A stretch of 64,000 nt of DNA, taken from contig CAMYJG010000015.1 in NCBI GenBank assembly GCA_947258695.1, forward strand, positions 12,956-76,955, written 5' to 3'. The notes under the pieces were generated by a model. That model was not told where the DNA came from. It saw only the letters and a list, made by a program, of their open reading frames with translations, and did no database searches. The position numbers and the translations under genes were made by a program. The stretch comes from an uncultured Ectothiorhodospiraceae bacterium. Its GTDB lineage: Bacteria; Pseudomonadota; Gammaproteobacteria; UBA6429; Thiohalophilaceae. Position 1 is the first letter of the stretch, and each line of letters starts with the position of its first letter. Shown here one piece after another: positions 47,684 to 57,189 of this stretch.

Positions 47684-48541
47684 TTGAAATTACGTGCACG
47701 CCTTTTTATCGCATTACAACACATGCTACCGCAACACTTCCTTTCAAAAATGATGTGGCGACTAACCCGTTGTGAATATAAATGGCTTCTAAAAATAACA
47801 CTACCCCTCTTTATTCGCCTGTTCAAAGTTAATATGGATGAAGCCAAAAATCCCGACTGGAAAAGTTATAGCAGTTTTAATAATTTTTTTACCCGTGAAT
47901 TAAAACAAGAAGCGCGGGAAATTTCTAAAGATAAAAATAGCATAGCATCACCTGTTGATGGTGCCGTTAGCCAGCTTGGGAAAATTAACGCCGATTTAAT
48001 ATTCCAGGCAAAAGGACATGCGTATTCACTGACGCAACTTCTAGGCGACAGAGAAGACCTGGCGAAAAAATTTAAAAATGGTCAGTTCAACACGATTTAT
48101 CTTGCACCAAAAGATTATCACCGTATTCATATGCCAGTTGATGGAATTTTATTAGAAATGATTCATGTGCCAGGTGAATTATTTAGTGTCAATCCAACAA
48201 CGGTAGAAAACGTGCCGGCCTTATTTGCCCGCAATGAGCGTGTTGTTTGTATGTTTGATACACCAGCAGGACCAATGGCAATGATACTGGTAGGTGCAAT
48301 TTTTGTCGGTAGTATAGAAACGGTATGGCATGGTGAAGTCACTCCACCAACAGCGAAGGAAATTCGCAACTGGAAGTATGACGAGCAAGAACTGAGCTAT
48401 AACAAAGGCGAAGAAATGGGTCGTTTCAATATGGGATCAACGGTCATCTTACTGCATGCCAATAAAAAAATGGATTGGGATATAGAACTGAAAGCCGAAC
48501 AAGTCGTGCGTTTAGGTGAAACAATAGGACATATTAAATAA
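47684..48541 (+). CDS. psd: Phosphatidylserine decarboxylase proenzyme
   Basis: 285 residues from TTG at 47684 with GGAG 8 bases upstream. Family motifs FNNFFTREL, VDGAVSQLGKI, YHRIHMPVDG, PTVENVPALFARNER and the self-cleavage motif FNMGSTVILL (cleaves before Ser to form the pyruvoyl group). Makes phosphatidylethanolamine at the inner membrane. Confidence 0.96.
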   Translation: MKLRARLFIALQHMLPQHFLSKMMWRLTRCEYKWLLKITLPLFIRLFKVNMDEAKNPDWKSYSSFNNFFTRELKQEAREISKDKNSIASPVDGAVSQLGKINADLIFQAKGHAYSLTQLLGDREDLAKKFKNGQFNTIYLAPKDYHRIHMPVDGILLEMIHVPGELFSVNPTTVENVPALFARNERVVCMFDTPAGPMAMILVGAIFVGSIETVWHGEVTPPTAKEIRNWKYDEQELSYNKGEEMGRFNMGSTVILLHANKKMDWDIELKAEQVVRLGETIGHIK

Positions 48542-48788
48542 AGTCCTGTCGTTGCGACGACTGCAGGGAAGCAGAAGGTAGAGTAACGCATTAGGGCAGG
48601 ATGCCCGTAAGTAGAATAACGCAGGAGCAGTTATCGAGGAGCAGTTACCGAGCAAAGCGTGGCAATCTCATATTTAATGCTACTTTTCTAAAGATTGCTT
48701 CGTCGCTACGCTCGATGCCAGAACCTGTAGAACACGTTAGGGTAATGCTAAACGAAGCGCGTAGCGGTTCATTAAGTACAATGACATG
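48542..48788. repeat. Degenerate palindromic intergenic repeats
   Basis: The psd-epmA gap contains several fragments: GAGCAAAGCGTGGCAATCT (48652-48670, seen also near 5508-5527 reversed), AAGATTGCTTCGTCGCTACG (about 48693) and a second set AACGAAGCGCGTAGCGGTTC. These look like decayed copies of the CATTGCGAG-type palindrome. No gene. Confidence 0.6.
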
Positions 48789-48793
48789 ACAAT

Positions 48794-49774
48794 CTACGCT
48801 CTATCAAAAGGAAAAGTTAAAACATCCTTAATGTCTTCTGCCCCGGTTAACACCATCAGCAAGCGATCAACTCCCAGCGCAACCCCGGCACAACCCGGCA
48901 AACCATGTTGTAAGGCAGCGAGTAAATGTGCGTCCGCCGGTATCCCCGCAAGCCCTCTCTCTTTTCTGATTTGTTGTTGCTTTTGAAAACGCGTTGCCTG
49001 CTCCTGGGCATCGGTTAATTCATGAAAGCCATTCGCTAATTCCATACCATTGATATAAAGCTCAAAACGTTCTGCTACATCAGTTATACCTTTTCTTATT
49101 TTAGCTAGCGCTGCCTGGCTGGATGGATAATCATAAATAAATACAGGGCAATTTGCAGGAAGGTTTTTTTCAACTACCTCGCTCATCAATAAATCTAACC
49201 AGTCATCAAAGCTCGCATCGTCCATACCAACAATATCAATTCCAGCATTAGTTACCGCGGCATTGAGCTCTTTGATGTCCGCTTTAAATGGATCAACATC
49301 AGCAAATTTAATCATCGCATCCTGGTACGAATAAAACTGGCTCCGCTCCAGTTTAATAAAAAAATCATCTGCAATAAAGCGAAGCAAGGCATTCACTTCT
49401 CCCATTAATGCATGATGATCGTAATCAAGTCGGTACCATTCTAATAAAGTGAATTCAGAGTTATGTCTTTTACTCTGCTCATCCTGACGAAATGCCGGTG
49501 TGATCTGATACATTGAACCGTAACCGGCGGCTAATAACCGTTTCATGGCAAATTCAGGCGAGGTATTTAAAAATGAAGGCTCGCTGGCATCTTGGTACTG
49601 CTGTGTAAGAAACGTTTCTATAGTGGGGTCAGTATTGCCTGCATGTGAAAGCACCGGCGTTTGAACTTCAATAATATCTTTTTCTGCAAAAAAAGCCCGC
49701 AGCTTTGCAAGCAAACGGGCCCGGGTCTTTACCATGTCTAAACTGGCTGTAGGTTGCCAATCATCACGGTTCAT
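48794..49774 (-). CDS. epmA: EF-P beta-lysyltransferase
   Basis: 326 residues; class II LysRS-like core without the anticodon-binding domain. Motifs: EVQTPVLSHAGNTDPTIETF, FRQDEQSKRHNSEFTLLEWY, ELANGFHELTD and AGVALGVDRLLMVL. It attaches (R)-beta-lysine to Lys-34 of EF-P. Its Shine-Dalgarno GGGGCG is the end of foldback element 1 (49782-49868), 8 bases before the ATG. It is next to efp and epmB, its partners. Confidence 0.96.
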   Translation of the reverse strand: MNRDDWQPTASLDMVKTRARLLAKLRAFFAEKDIIEVQTPVLSHAGNTDPTIETFLTQQYQDASEPSFLNTSPEFAMKRLLAAGYGSMYQITPAFRQDEQSKRHNSEFTLLEWYRLDYDHHALMGEVNALLRFIADDFFIKLERSQFYSYQDAMIKFADVDPFKADIKELNAAVTNAGIDIVGMDDASFDDWLDLLMSEVVEKNLPANCPVFIYDYPSSQAALAKIRKGITDVAERFELYINGMELANGFHELTDAQEQATRFQKQQQIRKERGLAGIPADAHLLAALQHGLPGCAGVALGVDRLLMVLTGAEDIKDVLTFPFDRA

Positions 49775-49781
49775 AATTTTC

Positions 49782-49868
49782 GCCCCAGCTGCGTTAAAAA
49801 CGATCTCAAAATACTCATTTACTTATCCGTAAACTCCGTTTTTTCGATAGTTTTTGCCTTGCTGGAAC
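49782..49868. repeat. Foldback element 1 (MITE-like)
   Basis: About 87 bases with imperfectly complementary ends: GCCCCAGCTGCGTTAAAAAC at the left, and at the right the inverted, diverged partner GTTTTTGCCTTGCTGGAAC. The left end supplies the ribosome-binding site of epmA. It looks like the small palindromic elements between genes of marine gammaproteobacteria. Confidence 0.6.
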
Positions 49869-49971
49869 AAAAATTCTATCCCGTGAAAGCTCTTAGAATT
49901 TAAACAGTCCAACTATAGTATTCCTTAAATCATCCAAACAACTTAATTATTTAGGCAAAATAGTTTTCGTT

Positions 49972-50053
49972 CTGACAAGGCATTAACAATTTTAAAAAAC
50001 GCAGTTGGCAATAAGCCAATGAGTATTTTTAAAATTGTTAATAACGCCGTCAG
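49972..50053. repeat. Foldback element 2 (long hairpin after efp)
   Basis: Nested pairs: CTGAC (49972-49976) with GTCAG (50049-50053); TTAACAATTTTAAAAA (49983-49998) with its perfect complement 50026-50041; TTGGC/GCCAA around loop AATAA (50005-50019). It lies 24 bases after the efp stop and may end the efp mRNA, but has no U-run. Confidence 0.75.
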
Positions 50054-50076
50054 GGCGAAAAATATGCAGCCTAAAT

Positions 50077-50646
50077 TTATTTCTTTTCGCGGCCGACATA
50101 CTCCCCTGTCCGCGTATCCACCTTAATCATTTCACCTTCTTCAATAAACAAAGGCACCCGCACAACGGCTCCCGTGTTACAGGTAGCAGGTTTACCACCA
50201 CCACCGCTGGTATCACCGCGTAAACCGGGATCGGTTTCTGTTACTTCCAGTATGACAAAATTCGGTGGTGTAATGGCAATCGGTACTCCATTCCATAGAG
50301 TGACTTCACAGGTATCCTGCTCTTTCAGCCACTTAATATTGTCACCAACTGCTGTTTCATCAGCGCCAACTTGTTCAAATGTTTTTTCATCCATGAAATA
50401 CCATAATTCACCGTCGGTATATAAATATTGTAAATCGGTATCCATGACATCGGCGGCTTCAACCGACTCACCAGACTTAAAAGTTTTTTCTACTACCCTT
50501 CCCGTTTTAAGGTTACGTAATTTTACGCGGTTAAATGCCTGCCCTTTTCCAGGTTTAACCAGCTCATTTTCAGTAATGCTGCACGGATGTCCGTCAATCA
50601 TTATTTTCAGGCCATTTTTGAATTCGCTAGTGCTATAGGTTGCCAT
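50077..50646 (-). CDS. efp: Translation elongation factor P
   Basis: 189 residues. N-terminal KOW-like domain with the beta-lysylated Lys-34 in [14 protein letters not shown], then two OB folds ending with [20 protein letters not shown] and YVGREKK. EF-P relieves stalls at polyproline. Divergent from epmB with a 56-base gap. Confidence 0.98.
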   Translation of the reverse strand: MATYSTSEFKNGLKIMIDGHPCSITENELVKPGKGQAFNRVKLRNLKTGRVVEKTFKSGESVEAADVMDTDLQYLYTDGELWYFMDEKTFEQVGADETAVGDNIKWLKEQDTCEVTLWNGVPIAITPPNFVILEVTETDPGLRGDTSGGGGKPATCNTGAVVRVPLFIEEGEMIKVDTRTGEYVGREKK

Positions 50647-50702
50647 ACTCGTTAAACTCTCCGGGAAGTAAAATTGCTGCTAAAACATAAAATACATATT
50701 AT

Positions 50703-51737
50703 ATGCCTATGATACCGCGATCAGTCCCTCCTTGTCAGTCCAATGATGCGACCGAATGGCCAGCCCACCATTGGCAAACCGCCCTGGCAAGTGCTATTCG
50801 GCAACCTGCTGAACTTCTAAGCTATTTAGAATTACCCGAGTCTTTACTGGATGCGGCAACAGCAGCCAGTGAGTCCTTTGCCCTGCGTGTTCCAAAAGCC
50901 TATCTTCACCGTATCGAAAAAGGAAATATTAATGATCCCTTACTACAGCAAATATTACCGTTGGGATCTGAACTGATTGAGTCAAAGCAATATAGCTATG
51001 ATCCTGTTGGCGACTTAGACTCAGTCGAGATACCCGGTTTATTACATAAATATCATGGTCGTGCCTTAATCATTACCACTGCGGCATGCGCGGTCCATTG
51101 TCGTTATTGTTTCCGCCGTCATTTTCCCTACCAGGAAAACCGGGTTGAACAAAACTGGCAACAAGCCATTGATTATATTCGTCAGCATGAGGATATTCAT
51201 GAAGTGATCTTAAGTGGTGGCGATCCACTTAGCTTGACAGAATCACGTTTAAAAAAATTAACCGATAAACTGCTGACTATTCCTCATGTTCACACTTTAC
51301 GTATACACACCCGGTTGCCCATTGTTTTACCTGAACGGGTAAATAATGAACTACTCGATTGGCTCAATTCATTGCCATGGAAAATTGTTATGGTCTTACA
51401 TTGTAATCATGCCAATGAAATTGATGAGGCGGTTGCTGATGCCTTACAACAACTTCATCAACATTCAGTAACGTTACTTAACCAGTCTGTATTACTCGCC
51501 CGAGTGAACGATAATGCCGGGGCATTGATAAAATTAAGCGAAAAGCTGTTTAGTAATCATGTCTTGCCCTATTACTTACACATGCTGGACAAGGTACAAG
51601 GCGCAAAACATTTTTATGTAAACCAGGACACTGCTACACAGTTAATCAACGAAGTACGTCAGTGTTTACCCGGTTACCTTGTACCTAAACTAGTAATCGA
51701 AGAAGCGGGAAAACAATCGAAAACAGCTCTGGCATAA
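50703..51737 (+). CDS. epmB: EF-P (R)-beta-lysine synthase (lysine 2,3-aminomutase)
   Basis: 344 residues. Radical-SAM motif CAVHCRYCFRRHFPY (CxxxCxxC) and the PLP-binding and substrate segments ILSGGDPLSL, RIHTRLPIVLPER, LPYYLHMLDKVQGAKHF. It makes (R)-beta-lysine for EpmA. Shorter than catabolic lysine 2,3-aminomutases and lacks their extra N-terminal part, as normal for EpmB. Confidence 0.96.
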   Translation: MPMIPRSVPPCQSNDATEWPAHHWQTALASAIRQPAELLSYLELPESLLDAATAASESFALRVPKAYLHRIEKGNINDPLLQQILPLGSELIESKQYSYDPVGDLDSVEIPGLLHKYHGRALIITTAACAVHCRYCFRRHFPYQENRVEQNWQQAIDYIRQHEDIHEVILSGGDPLSLTESRLKKLTDKLLTIPHVHTLRIHTRLPIVLPERVNNELLDWLNSLPWKIVMVLHCNHANEIDEAVADALQQLHQHSVTLLNQSVLLARVNDNAGALIKLSEKLFSNHVLPYYLHMLDKVQGAKHFYVNQDTATQLINEVRQCLPGYLVPKLVIEEAGKQSKTALA

Positions 51738-51994
51738 TATAACTATCCCAGCTTAATGACTCATTCTGTTACAAAATGTTATATCCGATTCAATTATTGC
51801 AACTTTTAACCTTTCATCGCTAAAAATTGCACGAAAACACCTCTAAATGCATTGAAAATAGTCATAAACGACAAGTTTATGCCATAATTAATACCAGTTA
51901 AGCGCAATTAACCAGCTATGCAGCAGCAGCGTCAATAACTAATTAAAAACAGCAGGTTAAGGCAGCCAACGAAGTTAACATGGGATAAAGAAAG

Positions 51995-53833
51995 ATGGGT
52001 AAAAGTATTGGCCTCGATGTGCCAAGCAGAACACTGCCTGACAAAAAGGCATTTAATATCAGACCACGAAAATTAGCGACGTGGATTGATGCCCTTCCCC
52101 GTGCAAACCTGGGCGAAACTGCCAAACAGATATTTACTGTTCTACATCAAACCAACCAACTCTCGTATCCTTACCAGGATCGCATCCGTTTCCTGGAAAC
52201 TTTGCGTGAACCACTTGATTACGTTACACGCTCAATGAAAAAACATTTCATTGGTGTCAGCTTACCCTTACCAGAAAAAAGCCAAAAAATTGCCAGTATC
52301 ACCAAGGAGCTGTTTTCCAGTATGGCTACCGGATACAAAATTGCTTTGGAAGACACCCTGGCAAACAACCTGATGATTTTTGATAAAAAGTCACTGGCAC
52401 TATTAACCCATCGAAGTATTTCTTATATCGGACAAAATTTTTTAACCGCTTACCAATCCTACTCTCCTTTTGATGAACAAGATTGGGCCGAACTGCATAA
52501 GCTTTATCAATTTGCTGAAAAACGAAATATACTGAAAAATAAAATCCGCGATGATCAACTGAGTTACGTTGAGAAAACCTCTATTTCAACTGAATACACG
52601 CGAATATTACTGTTATCACTTGCTTCACCTTATCACTTACGCCAGGGTGAATCCGGTAAAGTCTATGGCGCATTAGAGCGCTGGCTAAACCAGCCAATTA
52701 TTCGTGCTTTAAACGACAAGGATGAAGACAATAATAAATTTGTTGATAACCTGGCTGAAGCGCATGCACCCATGGCGTTAGCACTGACATTAGCAAAAGA
52801 GACTGTTGACCCGAGCACATTAAGAGTCATTGATACCTTAGATATTGCTGAAAAATTAGAGTACGAACTCAAAAATACTGAAGACATCGGTGCCTCCACT
52901 ATTACTAACATTGATATGGTACGACCTGATTTGTCGCATGATCTGCTGCATCGATTACTTATTGCCTGGGCCATGGCCAGTAAACGACACTTTCCAAGAA
53001 CCAATAAAAATGAGCAGGTTAAAATTACTATTGGTTTAAGTGCCGCTCACCAATTTATCACTCAAAAAGCGCAGGCCATGGATAATGGTCAATACACCAA
53101 TAAATACAACCATCGAGCTCATTTTGAAAGCACCGAGATAAAACTTGATCTTAAAGATCCGGCATCGTCCTCTGATGATGTCTGGGGGCTGATCTACCCA
53201 TCCGAGTCAAAAATGGGTATCGAGCCACTGGTTGAACAGGAACTCAGCCTGCAAGATCCTAATGCCATTGAGATAACCCCCTTACAAACTGAAGCGAAAG
53301 AATATCGCGCTGATAACTGGTTAATCGTCAATGAAAGCGCCAAAGGCCTGATGATTAACAACCAGGAAGAATTAAGTAACAAGGCCCAGGTTGGTGAGTT
53401 GGTGAGTGTACGCCGCCAGCAAGCAAATAAGCCTGAAAGATGGAGTATTGGCGTCATTCGCTGGATCAGGTTCAATAAGGATAAAACCTTACAAATGGGG
53501 ATAGAAACGCTTAACCCAAATGGAGCAGCCGTTGGTATTCGTCCTGCCGCTACACCAAATGCCCCGTTGCAACGTACATTAATGCTACCAGAATTAAAAA
53601 ACCTGAAACAGCCAGCCTGTTTAATTACCAGCCCCGTTCCATGGCGTGAGGGCAATAAAATCGTTATAAATATGCTGGGTAAAGAAGTACCGGCGACACT
53701 CACCAAATCGGTACAAAGTACAGGTTTATTTTCTCAGTTCCAGTTTATTATTGAATCGCATAATAAATCTGAAGCAAAGGTCGAAATAAGTGAAAAAGAA
53801 CAAGATTTCAACCAGATTTGGTCTTCAATTTAG
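51995..53833 (+). CDS. Large protein with PilZ-like C-terminus
   Basis: 612 residues. The first ~400 are helical and of no family I can name. The C-terminal 170 residues (from NWLIVNESAKGLMINNQEEL, SVRRQQANKPERWSIGVIRW to MGIETLNPNGAAVGIRPA) follow the PilZ-like beta-barrel pattern, though the RxxxR motif for c-di-GMP is not obvious. Followed at 107 bases by the FimX-like gene, so a role in c-di-GMP signalling or type IV pili is inferred from context only. Confidence 0.75.
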   Translation: MGKSIGLDVPSRTLPDKKAFNIRPRKLATWIDALPRANLGETAKQIFTVLHQTNQLSYPYQDRIRFLETLREPLDYVTRSMKKHFIGVSLPLPEKSQKIASITKELFSSMATGYKIALEDTLANNLMIFDKKSLALLTHRSISYIGQNFLTAYQSYSPFDEQDWAELHKLYQFAEKRNILKNKIRDDQLSYVEKTSISTEYTRILLLSLASPYHLRQGESGKVYGALERWLNQPIIRALNDKDEDNNKFVDNLAEAHAPMALALTLAKETVDPSTLRVIDTLDIAEKLEYELKNTEDIGASTITNIDMVRPDLSHDLLHRLLIAWAMASKRHFPRTNKNEQVKITIGLSAAHQFITQKAQAMDNGQYTNKYNHRAHFESTEIKLDLKDPASSSDDVWGLIYPSESKMGIEPLVEQELSLQDPNAIEITPLQTEAKEYRADNWLIVNESAKGLMINNQEELSNKAQVGELVSVRRQQANKPERWSIGVIRWIRFNKDKTLQMGIETLNPNGAAVGIRPAATPNAPLQRTLMLPELKNLKQPACLITSPVPWREGNKIVINMLGKEVPATLTKSVQSTGLFSQFQFIIESHNKSEAKVEISEKEQDFNQIWSSI

Positions 53834-53940
53834 ACCTTAATCTAAGAAAAAATCATTTAAGTCAAGGATTTGCATGCCGATATGTTTTATAAGCATAATA
53901 GCGGCTTAAATACCCGCAAAAATAAAAATAAGGAAAGCGA

Positions 53941-56016
53941 GTGAGTAACGAAAAACTGTTACGTGTTTTAACTATATTTGATTCTTCTGAAGAAGCAGAG
54001 GTCCTGATAAATGTACTGCGTAAAGCCGGTTACATTGTGCGGGATATTCGCGTCGAGGATGATGAGGATATGGAAACAGCTATCGAAGACAACCCTCTCG
54101 ATATTATCCTCGCAAAACAAACCTTACCCATTTTTAGTGCAAAGCAGGCGGTTAAACTGTTACTTGCATCCGGGCGGGATATTCCTCTTGTTGTGATTAC
54201 ACCCAAAAGCCAGGAAGCGAGTGCACTCGACGTGTTAAATATGGGTGCACGTGATGCCGTGGCCAGCGATCAGGGTGATCGCCTTAAATTCGTGGTGCAA
54301 CGTGAACTGGCGGACATACAAAACCGCCGCGCTCTAAGACGCAATGAAAAACTATTGCATGAAACTGAAAAGCGAACCCGTAGCTTAATTGATAGTTCAC
54401 GTGATGCTATCGCCTATGTTCATGATGGTGCACATATTTATGCCAACAGCGCTTATTTAAAAATGTTTGGCTATGCCGATCTTGAAGACATAGAAGGTAT
54501 GCCAATACTTGATATGGTCAGTAGTGATGAACATGCAAAATTAAAAGAATTTTTACGTGGTTACGCAAAAGGACAAATCACGGATGACACGCTCGATGTT
54601 GTTGGCCAACACACCGAAGGTAAAACGTTTAATATCACCATGGAATTTTCGAATGCCAGTATGGAAGGTGAGTCCTGTAGCCAGATTATCATAAGAGATA
54701 AAGCACAAAGTAAAGAGCTGGAAAAACAACTCAATGTGCTTAGTAAACAGGACCTGTTAACCGGTTTATATAACCATACCTATTTCATTGAGCAAGCAGA
54801 CAAAATGATTTCGCGTGCAGTTGAAGGTCAGGCTAAAGGCGCTTTGCTTTATATCATGCTCGATAAATATGATGAGATTAAAAACAATGTCGGTATATCT
54901 GGTCGGGATCATGTGTTGACTGATATCGCCACCTTACTTAAAGAAAAAATTTCTAACTTAGGCTTACTGGCTCGTTTTGAAGGTTCTGCATTTACCTTGT
55001 TATTAAATAATGCCGATCAAACCCAGGCAGAAAAAATTGCTGGTGGTATATGTAAATTAGTCCATGACCACATTTCTGAAGTTAACGAAAAATCAATTAC
55101 CACGACCAGTAGTATTGGTATCACCAGTATTAATGAAACAACCAGCAACCTGCAAGATTGCCTGGAAAGAGCCGAAAAAGGTGCATTAGCCGCTGAAAAA
55201 GCGGGCGGTGATCAATTCAGTATATTTAACCCGGCTATTGAAGAACTGGCAGAGAAAGAACAGTACACCGTTTGGGCAAATAAAATTAAGGTCGCGCTTA
55301 AAGAAAATAAATTCCACTTACTCTATCAACCTGTTGTCAGTTTACGAGGTGAGCCCGGCGCTCATTATGAAGTTCTGGTCAGAATGACTGATGATGATGG
55401 TAATGAAGTGTTACCTACTGAATTTTTACCTGCCGCAGAAGCAATGGGACTGATTAACTATGTCGATCGTTGGATCATTGCCCATGTCTTTATGTTGCTG
55501 GCAGAACGAATGAAAGCCGGAATAAGTACGCGTTTCTTCATTAAACTTTCTTCAGGTTCACTCACCGACCTTGAGTTTCTGCCCTGGATTACAGAGCGAA
55601 TTAAATCACTGCGGCTGGATGCGGATAGCCTGGTCTTTACTCTTAATGAAACAACTGCACTTAATTACCTGAAACAAGCAAAAGCCACATTACAAGGTTT
55701 ACGTTCAATTAATTGCCGGGTTGGTTTAGAAAACTTTGGTACCGAACAAAATGTATTCCAGTCATTGAAACACCTTGATGTTAATTATCTGAAAATTGAT
55801 TCATCCTTAGCACTGAACCTAAAAGACAGTATAGAAAACCAGGAAAAACTAAAAGAAATTGCAGAAGAAGCTAATGATAAAGGCATTATGGCAATTGCCG
55901 CCTTTGTTGAAGATGCCAATAGTATGGCGTTGTTATGGCAAAGTAGCGTTGCCTTTATCCAGGGTCACTTCCTGCAGCAACCTGATGCTGAGCTCAAATA
56001 CGATTTTGAGCAATAG
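53941..56016 (+). CDS. FimX-like REC-PAS-GGDEF-EAL protein, both catalytic sites degenerate
   Basis: 691 residues, GTG start with AAGGAAAG upstream. Receiver-like (1-125; phospho-site not clear), PAS (about 150-250), GGDEF (about 265-430) in which the signature is RFEGSAF, EAL (about 440-690) with EVL in place of EAL and LENFGTEQ where DDFGTG is expected. Key metal ligands are therefore missing in both. Such proteins bind c-di-GMP without making or breaking it, as FimX does in type IV pilus assembly. The neighbouring PilZ-like protein is the expected partner. Confidence 0.9.
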   Translation: MSNEKLLRVLTIFDSSEEAEVLINVLRKAGYIVRDIRVEDDEDMETAIEDNPLDIILAKQTLPIFSAKQAVKLLLASGRDIPLVVITPKSQEASALDVLNMGARDAVASDQGDRLKFVVQRELADIQNRRALRRNEKLLHETEKRTRSLIDSSRDAIAYVHDGAHIYANSAYLKMFGYADLEDIEGMPILDMVSSDEHAKLKEFLRGYAKGQITDDTLDVVGQHTEGKTFNITMEFSNASMEGESCSQIIIRDKAQSKELEKQLNVLSKQDLLTGLYNHTYFIEQADKMISRAVEGQAKGALLYIMLDKYDEIKNNVGISGRDHVLTDIATLLKEKISNLGLLARFEGSAFTLLLNNADQTQAEKIAGGICKLVHDHISEVNEKSITTTSSIGITSINETTSNLQDCLERAEKGALAAEKAGGDQFSIFNPAIEELAEKEQYTVWANKIKVALKENKFHLLYQPVVSLRGEPGAHYEVLVRMTDDDGNEVLPTEFLPAAEAMGLINYVDRWIIAHVFMLLAERMKAGISTRFFIKLSSGSLTDLEFLPWITERIKSLRLDADSLVFTLNETTALNYLKQAKATLQGLRSINCRVGLENFGTEQNVFQSLKHLDVNYLKIDSSLALNLKDSIENQEKLKEIAEEANDKGIMAIAAFVEDANSMALLWQSSVAFIQGHFLQQPDAELKYDFEQ

Positions 56017-56038
56017 CTCGCACTGATTTATTTAAGAA

Positions 56039-56956
56039 TTAGTCAATGACATTTTCACGAATGAAATGAATTCTTTTATTTAAAGGTGGATGACTACTGA
56101 AAATAGTTTTTATACTGCCCATATTGCCTACCAGGCCTTCCAATACTACCGTTGTTAATCCAAAAGCTGTGATCTGTTTTAAAAATAATGGGTGTTGTTT
56201 TGTATCAGATAAACGTTGTAAAGCGGAAATCATTTTTTCTCCGCCATTAATTAATGCACTGGTTTTATCAGCAGAGTACTCTCGCTGTCGACTAAACCAC
56301 ATCACGATAAAATGAGGAAACAAGCCCATTAGCAACATACAAAACCAATAAACACTTAAATAGGCAATACCACCCTGGCTACGCTGACGAAAAATCAAAC
56401 CATCAATCAACCAGCCAAAAAACCGGGCTGGTAATTCAGTTAAACAAACCACGATACCCTGGGCAATGGATAGTGAAACCATATCACCATTCTCGATATG
56501 TGCCAGTTCATGTCCAATGACCGCCTCAAGCTCATCCTGATCGAGACTTTCAAGTAGACCGCTGCTAACAGCAAACATGGCATGTCGCTCTCCCCAACCC
56601 GTGGTGAATGCGTTCAAATCAGAAGCATAAAAAACGCCTATTTTCGGCATCATTATACCCAGCTGACGCGATTGCCTTTGCACCGAGGTAAAGAGCCACT
56701 TTTCCAGGTAAGTCGACGGTTGCTTAATCAGGGTAACACCCAGCATAAAGCGAGCAATCATCTCAGAGAAAATAAACGAGATGGACGCCCCTACAATGGC
56801 AAGAAAGATGACCAGGCTGATAAACCAGCCTGTATCAAGGCTAAATAGCTTTAAAAAGTAATCAAAATCGAGGAAATACAGGGCTAATCCCAGGTTCAGC
56901 AACAATGCCAACAGGGTCACGAAAACAAGATAAAATGTTGTCTTTTTATTCATCAT
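56039..56956 (-). CDS. M48 family membrane zinc protease (HtpX-like)
   Basis: 305 residues. Two N-terminal membrane helices (about 9-30 and 40-66), zinc motif AVIGHELAHIENGD (HELAH) and the third ligand in RQREYSADKTSA (E in the EYSAD pattern). Two more helices after. HtpX cleaves misfolded membrane proteins in the stress response. Symbol htpX is likely but the paralogue question cannot be settled here. Confidence 0.93.
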   Translation of the reverse strand: MMNKKTTFYLVFVTLLALLLNLGLALYFLDFDYFLKLFSLDTGWFISLVIFLAIVGASISFIFSEMIARFMLGVTLIKQPSTYLEKWLFTSVQRQSRQLGIMMPKIGVFYASDLNAFTTGWGERHAMFAVSSGLLESLDQDELEAVIGHELAHIENGDMVSLSIAQGIVVCLTELPARFFGWLIDGLIFRQRSQGGIAYLSVYWFCMLLMGLFPHFIVMWFSRQREYSADKTSALINGGEKMISALQRLSDTKQHPLFLKQITAFGLTTVVLEGLVGNMGSIKTIFSSHPPLNKRIHFIRENVID

Positions 56957-57189
56957 TTTGCCGTATGTAAATAAAATGTATTACAAATCCCTTATAATAA
57001 AGACAATTCACATAGAGAAAGAATACCCTGTTTTTCTTTAAATTCATAACGCTATAATCACTATATGTTTGAATAATTTCTAGGGGTATAAAAAATTTCT
57101 GCTACTTATCGAGCATGCGTGATATATTGGCCGCATACAAAAATAATAATTAAGTATTTCTGACTAAATTATTAATTGGAAAACCTTAA

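Noticed and set aside
51850-51900. Flagellar (sigma-28) promoter before the PilZ-like gene
   Set aside because: TAAA and GCCATAAT are present but the spacing is 12, not about 15, and no flagellar genes are linked.
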